Below, in pieces: positions 1-6,815 of a stretch of DNA of 25,680 nucleotides. The notes beneath the pieces were generated by a model, which did no database searches, had not been told where the DNA came from, and saw only the letters and a program-made list of their open reading frames with translations. The stretch comes from Bacilli bacterium (GTDB lineage: Bacteria > Bacillota_I > Bacilli_A > RF39 > UBA660), in the NCBI GenBank assembly GCA_016297695.1, contig JAEDGC010000023.1, positions 1 through 25,680 of the forward strand. Reading direction: 5' to 3'. The position numbers and the translations under genes are program-made. Positions within the stretch are counted from its first letter, which is position 1. Each line of letters opens with the position of its first letter.

Positions 1-74
1 TTTTGCAATAATTTTATTTAAAACTAAAGACTTTTCGTTAGAAATTTGGTACAATTATGTAGAGGTGTGATAAA

Positions 75-665
75 ATGGCATATAACAAATACATCATAAA
101 TGGTAGAGAAATGTTAAATTTGGATAATCTTGGAATGGTTGATTATGATGAGTATTATATTATATTAGGTAAAAGTTATGAAAGAAGAGAAGATATTACT
201 ACTAAATATGTAACTATACAAAGTACTAATATATTAGAAGAAGAACCTAGTGTCAATTACTCTGTACAATATGGGCAATTTTTAGAAAAACTAAAAAGTG
301 TTAATCCTGAAATGTTTAATAAAAAAATGTCTTTCTTTAAAGATTATTTGAAGGAACTAAAGGAAGAAGAAAATATGTATAGAGAAGAAAAAAATCAATT
401 ACTATCAAATGGATATCCTTTTGACAGTAATTTAAAAAAGTATGGTTATTACATTATAGAAATTGATAATAATTATTTTCAATATAAGCGTGTCGTTGAA
501 AATAATGTTAAGATTGATATTGGGGATAAATTACTTCCTCAAAATGCAAATATTAGTAGTTATAAATTGGTTCCAATTACATTAGAAGAACTACAAGAAA
601 TAAAAAGTGAAGTTTTAAAAAAAGGCCAATCATTTGAAGAAAGTATAACTAGAAAACCTAGATAA
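75..665 (+). CDS. hypothetical protein (196 aa)
   Basis: I do not recognise this protein. It is a soluble, charged, Tyr- and Glu-rich chain with no signal peptide or membrane segment. Residues about 85-110 are Lys/Glu-rich and probably helical. The C-terminal third has a beta-rich look, with YYIIEIDNNYFQYKR followed by a P-x-T-LEELQEIK segment. The start is supported by a purine-rich ribosome site (AGAGGTG, 61-67) and by an extended -10 (TGGTACAAT, about 47-55) with no clear -35. It lies 47 bases upstream of another hypothetical gene on the same strand, so the two probably form an operon. Neighbours suggest mobile-element cargo, but nothing in the sequence gives a function. Confidence 0.7.
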   Translation: MAYNKYIINGREMLNLDNLGMVDYDEYYIILGKSYERREDITTKYVTIQSTNILEEEPSVNYSVQYGQFLEKLKSVNPEMFNKKMSFFKDYLKELKEEENMYREEKNQLLSNGYPFDSNLKKYGYYIIEIDNNYFQYKRVVENNVKIDIGDKLLPQNANISSYKLVPITLEELQEIKSEVLKKGQSFEESITRKPR

Positions 666-712
666 ATTGTTAAAGATATAAAATAAAAATATGAAACAAG
701 GAGGTTATTATA

Positions 713-1330
713 ATGCCAACATTAGCTGATGATAAAAAAGATGAAAAAAAACAAAAAATGATGCAAAATTCTGAAAAATATATATTAAATAGACTTCCAC
801 AAACATATAGAGATGTATATGAACTATTGGATGAAAAACCGGATAAAACATGCTCTTTATTAGCAAAAATGATAGATGGAGAACCAGTTAATATAAACCC
901 TTTATCAAATATACCTATTCCTGATATGAGATTATACTTTGTTGATGATAATTATTTTAAATCTATTGATGAATTATTAATGTATTGTAGATGGAATAAA
1001 AAATCTACAGAAAGATTAAATGTTTTGGACTATTATAGAAATCTTGCAGGACGTTCTGATGTAATTAGAAAATCTAATAGTCAATCATCCATGCTATATA
1101 CCGCAGTTGATGAAAATGGGTATGGCATATATAATAATAAAAGAAGTGTGTATCGTGGAGAATTTATTTGGGAGTATAATTATGGAAGTATAAGAGAATT
1201 GTACGAACCATTTAAAGAAAAAGGCATTATTTTTGAAGAGGATATTTATGGAAAAATAGACGAGACTCATCAACATATTTTAAAATATTGCAGAGAAAAT
1301 AATTTATTCAATATGGGGCAAACAGATTAA
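713..1330 (+). CDS. hypothetical protein (205 aa)
   Basis: I do not recognise this protein. The first 20 residues are Lys/Asp-rich and probably disordered. A helical region follows (residues about 25-60) and then a mixed region rich in aromatic residues. There is no signal peptide or membrane segment. The start is well fixed by a canonical AGGAGG eight bases upstream of the ATG. It is probably co-transcribed with the gene at 75-665 and is closed by an intrinsic terminator at 1337-1363. The first copy of the repeated candidate RNA (1381) starts just after that terminator. Confidence 0.75.
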   Translation: MPTLADDKKDEKKQKMMQNSEKYILNRLPQTYRDVYELLDEKPDKTCSLLAKMIDGEPVNINPLSNIPIPDMRLYFVDDNYFKSIDELLMYCRWNKKSTERLNVLDYYRNLAGRSDVIRKSNSQSSMLYTAVDENGYGIYNNKRSVYRGEFIWEYNYGSIRELYEPFKEKGIIFEEDIYGKIDETHQHILKYCRENNLFNMGQTD

Positions 1331-1336
1331 TAAAAT

Positions 1337-1363
1337 AGTAGTAAATTATTGCTACTTTTTTCT
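1337..1363 (+). terminator. intrinsic terminator after 713-1330
   Basis: The short stem AGTAG/CTACT, with a 10-base loop, is followed by six or seven T residues and lies directly after the stop codon of the preceding gene. Confidence 0.65.
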
Positions 1364-1380
1364 TTATTTGATAAAATATA

Positions 1381-1518
1381 TATAGTGATTGATTCAAGTA
1401 TCAATCGTCTTTGTGAAGAGTTGTAGATATCTACGGCATTCGCACCAGATTGATAGGAAACTCGGACACTTTCGAGTTTAAGTAATAGATTACTAACAGA
1501 AATGTTAGTTTTTTTCTG
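1381..1518 (+). ncRNA. candidate small RNA, copy A (repeated family)
   Basis: A -10-like TATAGT (1381-1386) precedes a hairpin GATTGA/TCAATC (1387-1406). The conserved core (about 1410-1447) contains the perfect palindrome GTAGATATCTAC (1423-1434) and GGCATTCGCACCA. A second hairpin AAACTCG/CGAGTTT (1458-1479) follows, then an intrinsic terminator. The 5' part is nearly identical to copy B at 6478 and is partly kept in copy D at 10898. The segment from GCACCA to the second hairpin is nearly identical to copy C at 8579. TATCAATC (1399-1406) is also perfectly complementary to GATTGATA (1448-1455), so a second fold enclosing the core is possible. It could be a free small RNA or the leader of the gene at 1546. 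I match it to no RNA family I know. Confidence 0.6.
1492..1518 (+). terminator. intrinsic terminator of RNA copy A
   Basis: ACTAACA-GAAA-TGTTAGT gives a perfect 7-bp stem with a four-base loop, followed by a run of seven to eight T. It sits 28 bases before the gene at 1546, so it either ends a free RNA or attenuates that gene. Confidence 0.8.
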
Positions 1519-1545
1519 CTTAAAACGAAAGGATGAGTGATAATT

Positions 1546-1818
1546 ATGTTTGAGATAGAAACTAAAAAACTAAAAATAAGTGATGAACTTAATAGAAAGA
1601 TAGACATGATATGTCGGTTTGCTTGTGTTAAATATGAATTTATACCTGGTAATATTAAGAGTATTAAAAACCCCAATATTGCTTATGTAAAACCTCATAT
1701 TTTAAAAGTTAAAGGAAATGATTACTTGATACTAGAAGAATGTGAAGAAGTCTTTATAAACGGCTATAATGACAAAATTAAACTAAAAGATTTAGAAAAC
1801 TATCTAAAAAATAACTAA
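1546..1818 (+). CDS. small hypothetical protein (90 aa)
   Basis: I do not recognise this protein. It is a small soluble protein with no signal peptide or membrane segment, and the alternation of charged and hydrophobic residues suggests a compact alpha/beta fold. The start is uncertain. AAAGGA at 1528-1533 is 12 bases from the ATG at 1546 but only 3 from an in-frame GTG at 1537, and I prefer the ATG. The whole structured copy A of the repeated RNA, including its terminator, lies immediately upstream. Expression may therefore depend on read-through of that terminator. Its coding strand and base composition match its neighbours. Confidence 0.6.
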   Translation: MFEIETKKLKISDELNRKIDMICRFACVKYEFIPGNIKSIKNPNIAYVKPHILKVKGNDYLILEECEEVFINGYNDKIKLKDLENYLKNN

Positions 1819-1824
1819 TACCTA

Positions 1825-1852
1825 TTGATTTTAAGATAATTTGTGATATTAT
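1825..1852 (+). promoter_or_regulatory. promoter of the recombinase leader
   Basis: TTGATT (1825-1830) and TATTAT (1847-1852) are separated by 16 bases. They lie upstream of the leader peptide and attenuator of the recombinase remnant. Confidence 0.45.
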
Positions 1853-1905
1853 AAATAACCAATAAATGACAAGCAGTATCAGTCGTTTAGAAAGCGAGGT
1901 ACACT

Positions 1906-1977
1906 ATGTCCAAATATATAATATACATAAAACAATTTAATAAAGTATCCAAAGAGGAGTCAAAGGTATTAGTTTAA
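1906..1977 (+). CDS. leader peptide of recombinase attenuator (23 aa)
   Basis: A 23-codon reading frame begins MSKYIIYIKQ and ends KEESKVLV, with a GCGAGG ribosome site about seven bases upstream. Its last nine codons and stop codon (TAA at 1975-1977) form the 5' arm and loop of the large hairpin at 1954-1997, directly before the serine recombinase. A ribosome translating the leader would cover the 5' arm and disrupt the terminator. This is the usual logic of translation-coupled attenuation. The existence of the frame is seen directly; the regulatory role is inference. Confidence 0.55.
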   Translation: MSKYIIYIKQFNKVSKEESKVLV

Positions 1978-2003
1978 ACTAGTGCTTTTGTCTCCTCTTT
2001 TTT
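1954..2003 (+). terminator. attenuator hairpin before the recombinase
   Basis: GAGGAG (1954-1959) pairs with CTCCTC (1992-1997). Between them, partly paired arms surround the perfect palindrome TAGTTTAAACTA (1970-1981), and a T run follows. The CTCCTC arm could also mask the recombinase ribosome site AGGAGG at 2011-2016, so the element could act on both transcription and translation. Confidence 0.75.
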
Positions 2004-2023
2004 GATGAAAAGGAGGAAAATAA

Positions 2024-2446
2024 ATGGATGAAAAAGTAAGAGTTGCAGGTATATATGCTCGTGTTTCTACTGAAGACCAAGCAAGAGAAGGATTTTCTAT
2101 GGGAGAACAAGAAGAAAGACTAATTGAGTATTGTAAGTTTAAAAGATATGAAGTTTATAAAGTATATAAAGACCCAGGAATAAGTGCGAAAAATGATAAA
2201 AGACCTGCATATCAAGAAATGATGCAAGATATGAGAGATGGCAAAATAAATGTTATAGTTGCTTTTAAATTAGATAGATTAACACGTAGTGTTTATGATG
2301 TTGAAAAACTAATGAAACAAGTAAATGATGCAGAAGCAGAAATTGATTGTATGGCAGATGAATCAAATACAGTTACATCTAATGGAAGAATGGTAATGAG
2401 AATAATAACTAGTGTATCTCAAAATGAAATAGAAAAATGTTCATAA
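2024..2446 (+). pseudogene. large serine recombinase, N-terminal catalytic half (premature stop)
   Basis: This is the resolvase/invertase domain of a large serine recombinase of the kind carried by integrative and mobilizable elements of Bacillota. The catalytic serine lies in IYARVSTEDQ (residues about 9-18). The other conserved segments are GISAKNDKRP (around residue 51) and FKLDRLTRS (about 81-89), the latter carrying the conserved arginines. Translation stops at TAA 2444-2446 after SQNEIEKCS. The same frame continues at once with RNKFGMVGAI, which is normal recombinase sequence, so this is a nonsense mutation and not a frameshift. The start is fixed by AGGAGG at 2011-2016. The truncated product would retain the catalytic fold but no DNA-binding domains, so integration activity is unlikely. 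Confidence 0.9.
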
Positions 2447-2686
2447 AGAAATAAATTTGGTATGGTTGGAGCAATAGAAGCAGGACATATTCCAATTGGC
2501 AAGTGTTTAGGATTTAAAAGAGATAATAAAAAGTTAGTACCAGATCCACTAACTAAAGATGTGGTCGTTAGAATATTTAATTTATATTTAGAAGGTAATT
2601 CTCATCAAAAAATATCAAATATCTTAAATGAAGAAAAGGTTTTAGGAAGAACTAATTGGTTAGATTCTACTATACAAAAGATATAG
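2447..2686 (+). pseudogene. serine recombinase, partial recombinase domain
   Basis: This continues the preceding gene in the same frame beyond its nonsense codon. It matches the middle 'recombinase' domain of large serine recombinases: VGAIEAGHIPIGKCLGFKR, then PDPLTKDVVVRIFNLYLEG and ISNILNEEKVLGR. The family normally continues for some 250 or more further residues, including the zinc-ribbon and coiled-coil region. Here homology ends at WLDSTIQKI, where the sequence passes directly into a relaxase gene in another frame. The 3' half of the recombinase is therefore missing. An internal ATG at 2462 has no convincing ribosome site. Confidence 0.85.
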
Positions 2687-3651
2687 AGTTTAAGAAAAGA
2701 ATGACAAGTGTATATTCTAAACAAGTAGAAGATTTAGAATTATTAGTACCTAACTTTAAAGTTGCTAGTGCAATAATTCATTATGATGAAACTAGTCCTC
2801 ATATGCATATTGTTGGAGTACCTATAAAATATAAAAATAAAAATGGTATGGAAAAACAAGTTGGTAAAAGTGATGTTTTTACAAAAGAATCATTAAAGAC
2901 ATTACAAAAGAAAATGAGAGTTCTTTGTATTGAATATTTTAATAAAGAATATAACTTAAATGACACTTTAAAACCTAAATTAAAAGGTAGAAATATAGAT
3001 ATAAATGTTAATGATATGGATAATTATACATTAATGAAAGAACAACTAGAAAATAATCAACAAAAACTAAAACAAGCAAATAAAAAATCATTAGAACTAA
3101 AAGAAAGCACAAAAGATGTTAAGACACTAGTAAAAGATTTAAAGACTCCACTAACATCAAAAGATAAATATATTTTAAAACAAGAAGATAAAGATAAAAT
3201 AATTAATTTTATTGATGAAGTAGATAAAACAAATAATGAATATCAAAATATACAAGAATTATCTATAACATTAACTAATGTTGATGAAGAACTTAAATAT
3301 AATCGTGAACAAATAGAAATACTAACTGAAAATAATAATGCATTACAATTAAGAGTAAAAACACTTGATAATAAAGTAAAGAAAAAAGATGATGAAATAA
3401 ATGAATTAAAAAAAGAAAATAATGTGTTAAAAACTTCATTAGAAAATTTACAAAGATTATTTGATAAACTTATCAAATTCTTAAAAGATAGAATGTTTAA
3501 TAAAAAAGAAAAAGATAAGTATTATGATTTCTCAGTTGATTTATATACTCATGGTATTATAAACGATATGGAAATTAAGGATATAAAAAATAATTATGAT
3601 TATTCAAAAGAAAAAGAATCTAAAAATAAAAATGATGATTTTGAGTTGTAA
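2671..3651 (+). pseudogene. MobV/Pre-type relaxase, N-terminally truncated
   Basis: This is the remnant of a plasmid mobilization/recombination (Mob/Pre) relaxase, which nicks DNA at an origin of transfer. The hallmark HxDExxPHxH motif is present as HYDETSPHMHIVGVP. It is followed by the FTKESLKTLQKKM segment and by KLKGRNIDINV. A long Lys/Glu-rich coiled coil then runs for about 200 residues and includes a heptad-like KKKDDEINELKKEN stretch. The first part of the family, with the N-terminal nicking-domain motifs, is missing. The reading frame starts inside the recombinase fragment, and the first ATG (2701) has no good ribosome site. Loss of the N-terminus should abolish relaxase activity. 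A translated coiled-coil remnant remains possible. Confidence 0.85.
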
Positions 3652-3721
3652 TATAAGAAAAATACTAATTTATATGGTAAAATATTAATTAGAAAACAAC
3701 TAATAGAAAGGATTTGATGTA

Positions 3722-4615
3722 ATGAAAAATAATTTGATACAAACTGAACTTGATGTCAATAATAATAAAATTAGAGTTATGAGAATAAATGATGTTGATT
3801 ATATATCACTTACTGATTTAGCAAAATATTCTAATCCTGAAAATCCAGCTAATGTAATTATTCATTGGATGAGTAATAAGGGAACATTTGATTATATTGG
3901 ATTATGGGAACAATTAAATAACGATAATTTTAATTTCACGGAATTCAGTGAAATTAAAAATAAAGAAGTTGGTTATGCTTCATTTACTTTAAGTCCAAAA
4001 AGATGGATAGATAGAACAAATGCAATAGGAATATATTCAAAAGGTGGCAAATATAGCCTTGGGACTTTTGCACATCCTGATATTGCATTTGAATTTGCAA
4101 GTTGGTTAAGTCCAGAATTTAAACTATATTTAATTAAAGAATTTGAAAGATTAAAACGAAATGAAAGTTATCAATATAAAATTGAATGGAATGCAAATAG
4201 AATATTATCTAAAGTTAATTATGTAGTTCATACAGATGCTATTAAAAATTTCATTGTTCCTACATTAACAGAAGAACAAAAGAGATTTGTATATGCAGAA
4301 GAAACAGATGTATTAAATGTAGCATTATTTGGAATGACTGCTAAAGAATGGCGAGAAAAGAATCCTGAATTAGCAAAAAATGGGAATATGAGAGATTATA
4401 CTGATTTATTACATTTGGTAATATTAAGTAATTTAGAAATAATAAATGCAAGTTTAATATCAGATAATATTTCACAAAGTGAAAGATTAATAAAACTTAA
4501 TAATAATGCACGAATGCAAATGGAAGCATTACGAAATAATAAAAATATTAAAGATTTAGAATTATTACAAGAAAAAATAAATGAAAATAATAAAGTTTTG
4601 ATAGAAAATAAATAA
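3722..4615 (+). CDS. KilA-N domain protein
   Basis: The N-terminal portion (residues about 20-145) matches the KilA-N domain, a DNA-binding fold common in phage antirepressor-like proteins and in mobile-element cargo. It shows YISLTDLAKYSNPENPANVI, an aromatic SPKRWIDRTNAIGIYSKGGKYS segment, and FAHPDIAFEFASWLSPEFKLYLIKEFERLK. The C-terminal half carries the blocks ALFGMTAKEWREKNPE and NMRDYTDLLHLVILSNLEI and ends in a short helical tail. The start has AAAGGA nine bases upstream. It follows the relaxase remnant by about 70 bases on the same strand, so it is probably cargo of the same element. The DNA target is unknown. Confidence 0.85.
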   Translation: MKNNLIQTELDVNNNKIRVMRINDVDYISLTDLAKYSNPENPANVIIHWMSNKGTFDYIGLWEQLNNDNFNFTEFSEIKNKEVGYASFTLSPKRWIDRTNAIGIYSKGGKYSLGTFAHPDIAFEFASWLSPEFKLYLIKEFERLKRNESYQYKIEWNANRILSKVNYVVHTDAIKNFIVPTLTEEQKRFVYAEETDVLNVALFGMTAKEWREKNPELAKNGNMRDYTDLLHLVILSNLEIINASLISDNISQSERLIKLNNNARMQMEALRNNKNIKDLELLQEKINENNKVLIENK

Positions 4616-4676
4616 CATTTTAAATTATAATGTAAAATAAATGAAACATTTAATGTGTCATATAGGAGGTTTAAAA

Positions 4677-5828
4677 GTGAGGAAGTATTTTTATAAAAAA
4701 GAATATATCTATTTGTATTTATCAAAATTTTGCTATTCACTTGCCAATTCTTTTATAGATATTTTCGGTGTTGTAATGCTTTATAAAAATGGAATGCCAT
4801 TACATCAAATACTATTGCTCTACGGGATAAGATTTGGAATAATGGGTATATTATCGCCTTTATTTATTACGATTTCTAGTAGATTTGGAATAGCTATGTG
4901 TTCATTGATTGCTAATATTTTAAGAGTAGTAAGTACATATATCATATTAAATGGTGATTATAGTAATATAATATTCTTTATTTTTGCAATTAGTTTACCT
5001 GGTGCACTTTCTAACCCTATTGAAGATTCTGTGTCGAATAAGTATGTAGAAACTAAATATAGAGGAAGATATAATAGTTTTAGAAATATTTCAAGAATAT
5101 TAGGAGCAACATTGGCTAGTTGTTTAGTAGGTTATGGTGTGTTAAGCCAAAACAATAATATATTGTTCATAATAATAACTATATTTTTTATTTTAGATTA
5201 TATATTTACTAAATTAGTAGATTATAAACCTATTAAAAACAATAAAAATGTATTAAAAGAAACATTAAGATACATTATAAAAAGTAGAAATAATTATAAA
5301 ATTATTTATAGTTTAAGAACTTTTCATATAATTGAAAGGTTGTTTGTACCATTATATATATTTTTAGTATTAAAAGACTTTAAAAGTTTTACGATTGTTA
5401 CGACTGCATCTTTAAGTTTACAAATAATAACAGTTTTTATAATTGGAAAATATACAGATAAAAATATAGTTAAATCAAATACATTAGTAAGTTTTATTAG
5501 AATGATAATTACAAGTTTATATTTAATATTAAATAGTAAATTGCTAATTTCTATAAATAAAACTATAAGTGATAATTTTGAGAAGGTATATGAGACATCA
5601 ATTCAAACATCAATTCAAAATATTATAAAAAATTCTAACGAAGATTATAACTTATTATCTACAGTAGGACAAATGAGTTTATGTTTTACAGAAGTCATAA
5701 TATTTACTATACTTTCAATATTAAGTATTTTTATTGAAGAAAAAATATTTTATATAATATTTATATTATCAATTTTTTCAACTATTGGAATTAATTTTTA
5801 TATAAAAAAAGAAAATTCACAAAAATAA
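4677..5828 (+). CDS. MFS-like polytopic membrane transporter
   Basis: This is an integral membrane protein of 383 residues with about ten to twelve hydrophobic segments. The overall layout is of the major facilitator type. Between the first and second halves lies a basic loop (RGRYNSFRNISRILGATLAS) resembling the conserved R-G-R...R segment seen in many drug and metabolite efflux MFS proteins. A GTG start at 4677 is chosen because AGGAGGT lies six bases upstream; a longer reading from an ATG at 4641 would place that ribosome site inside the gene. No substrate can be assigned. It lies between the KilA-N gene and a hypothetical gene, apparently as accessory cargo. Confidence 0.65.
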   Translation: MRKYFYKKEYIYLYLSKFCYSLANSFIDIFGVVMLYKNGMPLHQILLLYGIRFGIMGILSPLFITISSRFGIAMCSLIANILRVVSTYIILNGDYSNIIFFIFAISLPGALSNPIEDSVSNKYVETKYRGRYNSFRNISRILGATLASCLVGYGVLSQNNNILFIIITIFFILDYIFTKLVDYKPIKNNKNVLKETLRYIIKSRNNYKIIYSLRTFHIIERLFVPLYIFLVLKDFKSFTIVTTASLSLQIITVFIIGKYTDKNIVKSNTLVSFIRMIITSLYLILNSKLLISINKTISDNFEKVYETSIQTSIQNIIKNSNEDYNLLSTVGQMSLCFTEVIIFTILSILSIFIEEKIFYIIFILSIFSTIGINFYIKKENSQK

Positions 5829-5869
5829 AATTGTTATAATTAATTTATATAGAAATTGGAGGTGCTTAT

Positions 5870-6421
5870 ATGCCGTATATACCCAAAAGACATGAAAAAT
5901 ATAATGTCTTACCAACTTGTAGAAAATATAACGTTGAAATATTTGTTTGGGATAATGAGTTGTTGAAAAAAATACAAAGATTAACTAATATGACTGACCA
6001 TATGGTTTGTCCATATCAACGTTATAAATCATATGATGAAATTATAAAAGAAATAGATAATTGGATTAATAAATTTCCAAATTTTAAACAAGAAATTATA
6101 GAATATAAAGATTCCATAATAAAAATGAATAATAAAGACTTATGGGGTATCATTCAATATATTGGTGAAACAAATTATAGTTTTACTAAAGGAAATTATT
6201 ATTATGTACCCATGTATGTGGAAAATAATTCATGGATAATAGGTGGTGTCATTGATAATGAAGAATATACAGATTTTGAAGTATGGTCATCTAAATGTAC
6301 TAATTCTATTAATTTAATTAAAGATTTTGAAATAATAATTGATCCAAGTAATGTTTTAAGAGAAGAATTTGATAGAAGAATGAATTCTGTTATTGATGAA
6401 AAACATAATTTAAATATTTAA
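5870..6421 (+). CDS. hypothetical protein with possible C-terminal beta-barrel domain (183 aa)
   Basis: The function is unknown. The N-terminal half is helical and Lys/Glu-rich. Residues about 102-165 follow a pattern seen in small SH3-like domains: a hydrophobic strand with Y-x-GE, then SFTKGNYYYVP, a strand with W-I-I, a turn with DNEE-Y, and a final FEIIID strand. That similarity is by eye only. GGAGGTG stands seven bases before the ATG, and a -10-like TATAAT lies at about 5834-5839, so it may have its own promoter. Copy B of the repeated RNA starts about 60 bases after its stop. Confidence 0.65.
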   Translation: MPYIPKRHEKYNVLPTCRKYNVEIFVWDNELLKKIQRLTNMTDHMVCPYQRYKSYDEIIKEIDNWINKFPNFKQEIIEYKDSIIKMNNKDLWGIIQYIGETNYSFTKGNYYYVPMYVENNSWIIGGVIDNEEYTDFEVWSSKCTNSINLIKDFEIIIDPSNVLREEFDRRMNSVIDEKHNLNI

Positions 6422-6455
6422 ATTATAAAAATTTTACAAAAACTAATGAATTTTA

Positions 6456-6483
6456 TTGTAATTTATGTTACCATGTTTATAGT
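6456..6483 (+). promoter_or_regulatory. promoter of RNA copy B
   Basis: TTGTAA (6456-6461) and TATAGT (6478-6483) are separated by 16 bases. The first hairpin of copy B starts right after the -10, which supports an independent RNA gene. Copy A keeps the same TATAGT at the same position relative to its hairpin. Confidence 0.5.
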
Positions 6484-6619
6484 GATTGATTCAAATATCA
6501 ATCGCCTTTGTGAAGAGTTGTAGATATCTACGGCATTCGCACCATTAGAGTTTCACTTGAACTGTCAAAAGGTCAAGTTTTATAAAGGAAAATCACTTGT
6601 TTGATAAAGTGATTTTTTG
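6484..6619 (+). ncRNA. candidate small RNA, copy B (repeated family)
   Basis: From TATAGT through the core ending CGCACCA (6478-6543) this copy differs from copy A at only a few positions. It keeps the 5' hairpin GATTGA/TCAATC (6484-6503) and the palindrome GTAGATATCTAC (6520-6531). The sequence then diverges, but a 3' hairpin (ACTTGA/TCAAGT, 6555-6578) and an intrinsic terminator (AAATCACTT/AAGTGATTT then Ts, 6590-6618) occupy the same places. Keeping the architecture while changing the stem sequences is what a structured RNA would do. No gene follows closely; the next start is at 6816. Confidence 0.6.
6590..6619 (+). terminator. intrinsic terminator of RNA copy B
   Basis: A 9-bp stem AAATCACTT/AAGTGATTT with an 8-base loop runs into TTTTTT. 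Confidence 0.8.
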
Positions 6620-6687
6620 TTTATTTGAATTTTTGTAGTGAAATGAGTGAGTGACATTTATAAATTAGAAATGTTTAATATATATGA

Positions 6688-6762
6688 ATCGGAAAAAAAT
6701 TGGAAATCAATCGGAAATGAAACGGAAATTATTTGGAAGTAAAACAGAAAATAATCGGAAAC
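6688..6762 (+). repeat. CGGAAA repeat array 1
   Basis: Between RNA copy B and the deacetylase gene, about seven imperfect copies of a (T/C)GGAAAnnnAA unit are spaced 10-14 bases apart. Related units recur at 8256-8310 and 8430-8493 on the other side of the deacetylase. The longest shared words are TCGGAAAAAAAT and GGAAATGAAAC. No gene is supported here. The array could be a protein-binding (iteron-like) site or the eroded remains of a repetitive coding sequence. Confidence 0.5.
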
Positions 6763-6815
6763 TTATGATATAATGTAACTGACAGATAAATAGTAATTTG
6801 AAGAGGTGTTGTAGT

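Noticed and set aside
1410..1447. GTTGTAGAT resembling the 3' end of a Cas12a direct repeat, and CACCA resembling a tRNA end.
   Set aside because: No spacer-repeat array or cas gene is present and no cloverleaf can be drawn; the likeness is short and probably chance.
1431..1676. Minus-strand open frame of 81 codons with hydrophobic content.
   Set aside because: It lies opposite the 1546 gene and RNA copy A, has no ribosome site, and its hydrophobicity is the usual mirror of A-rich coding sequence.
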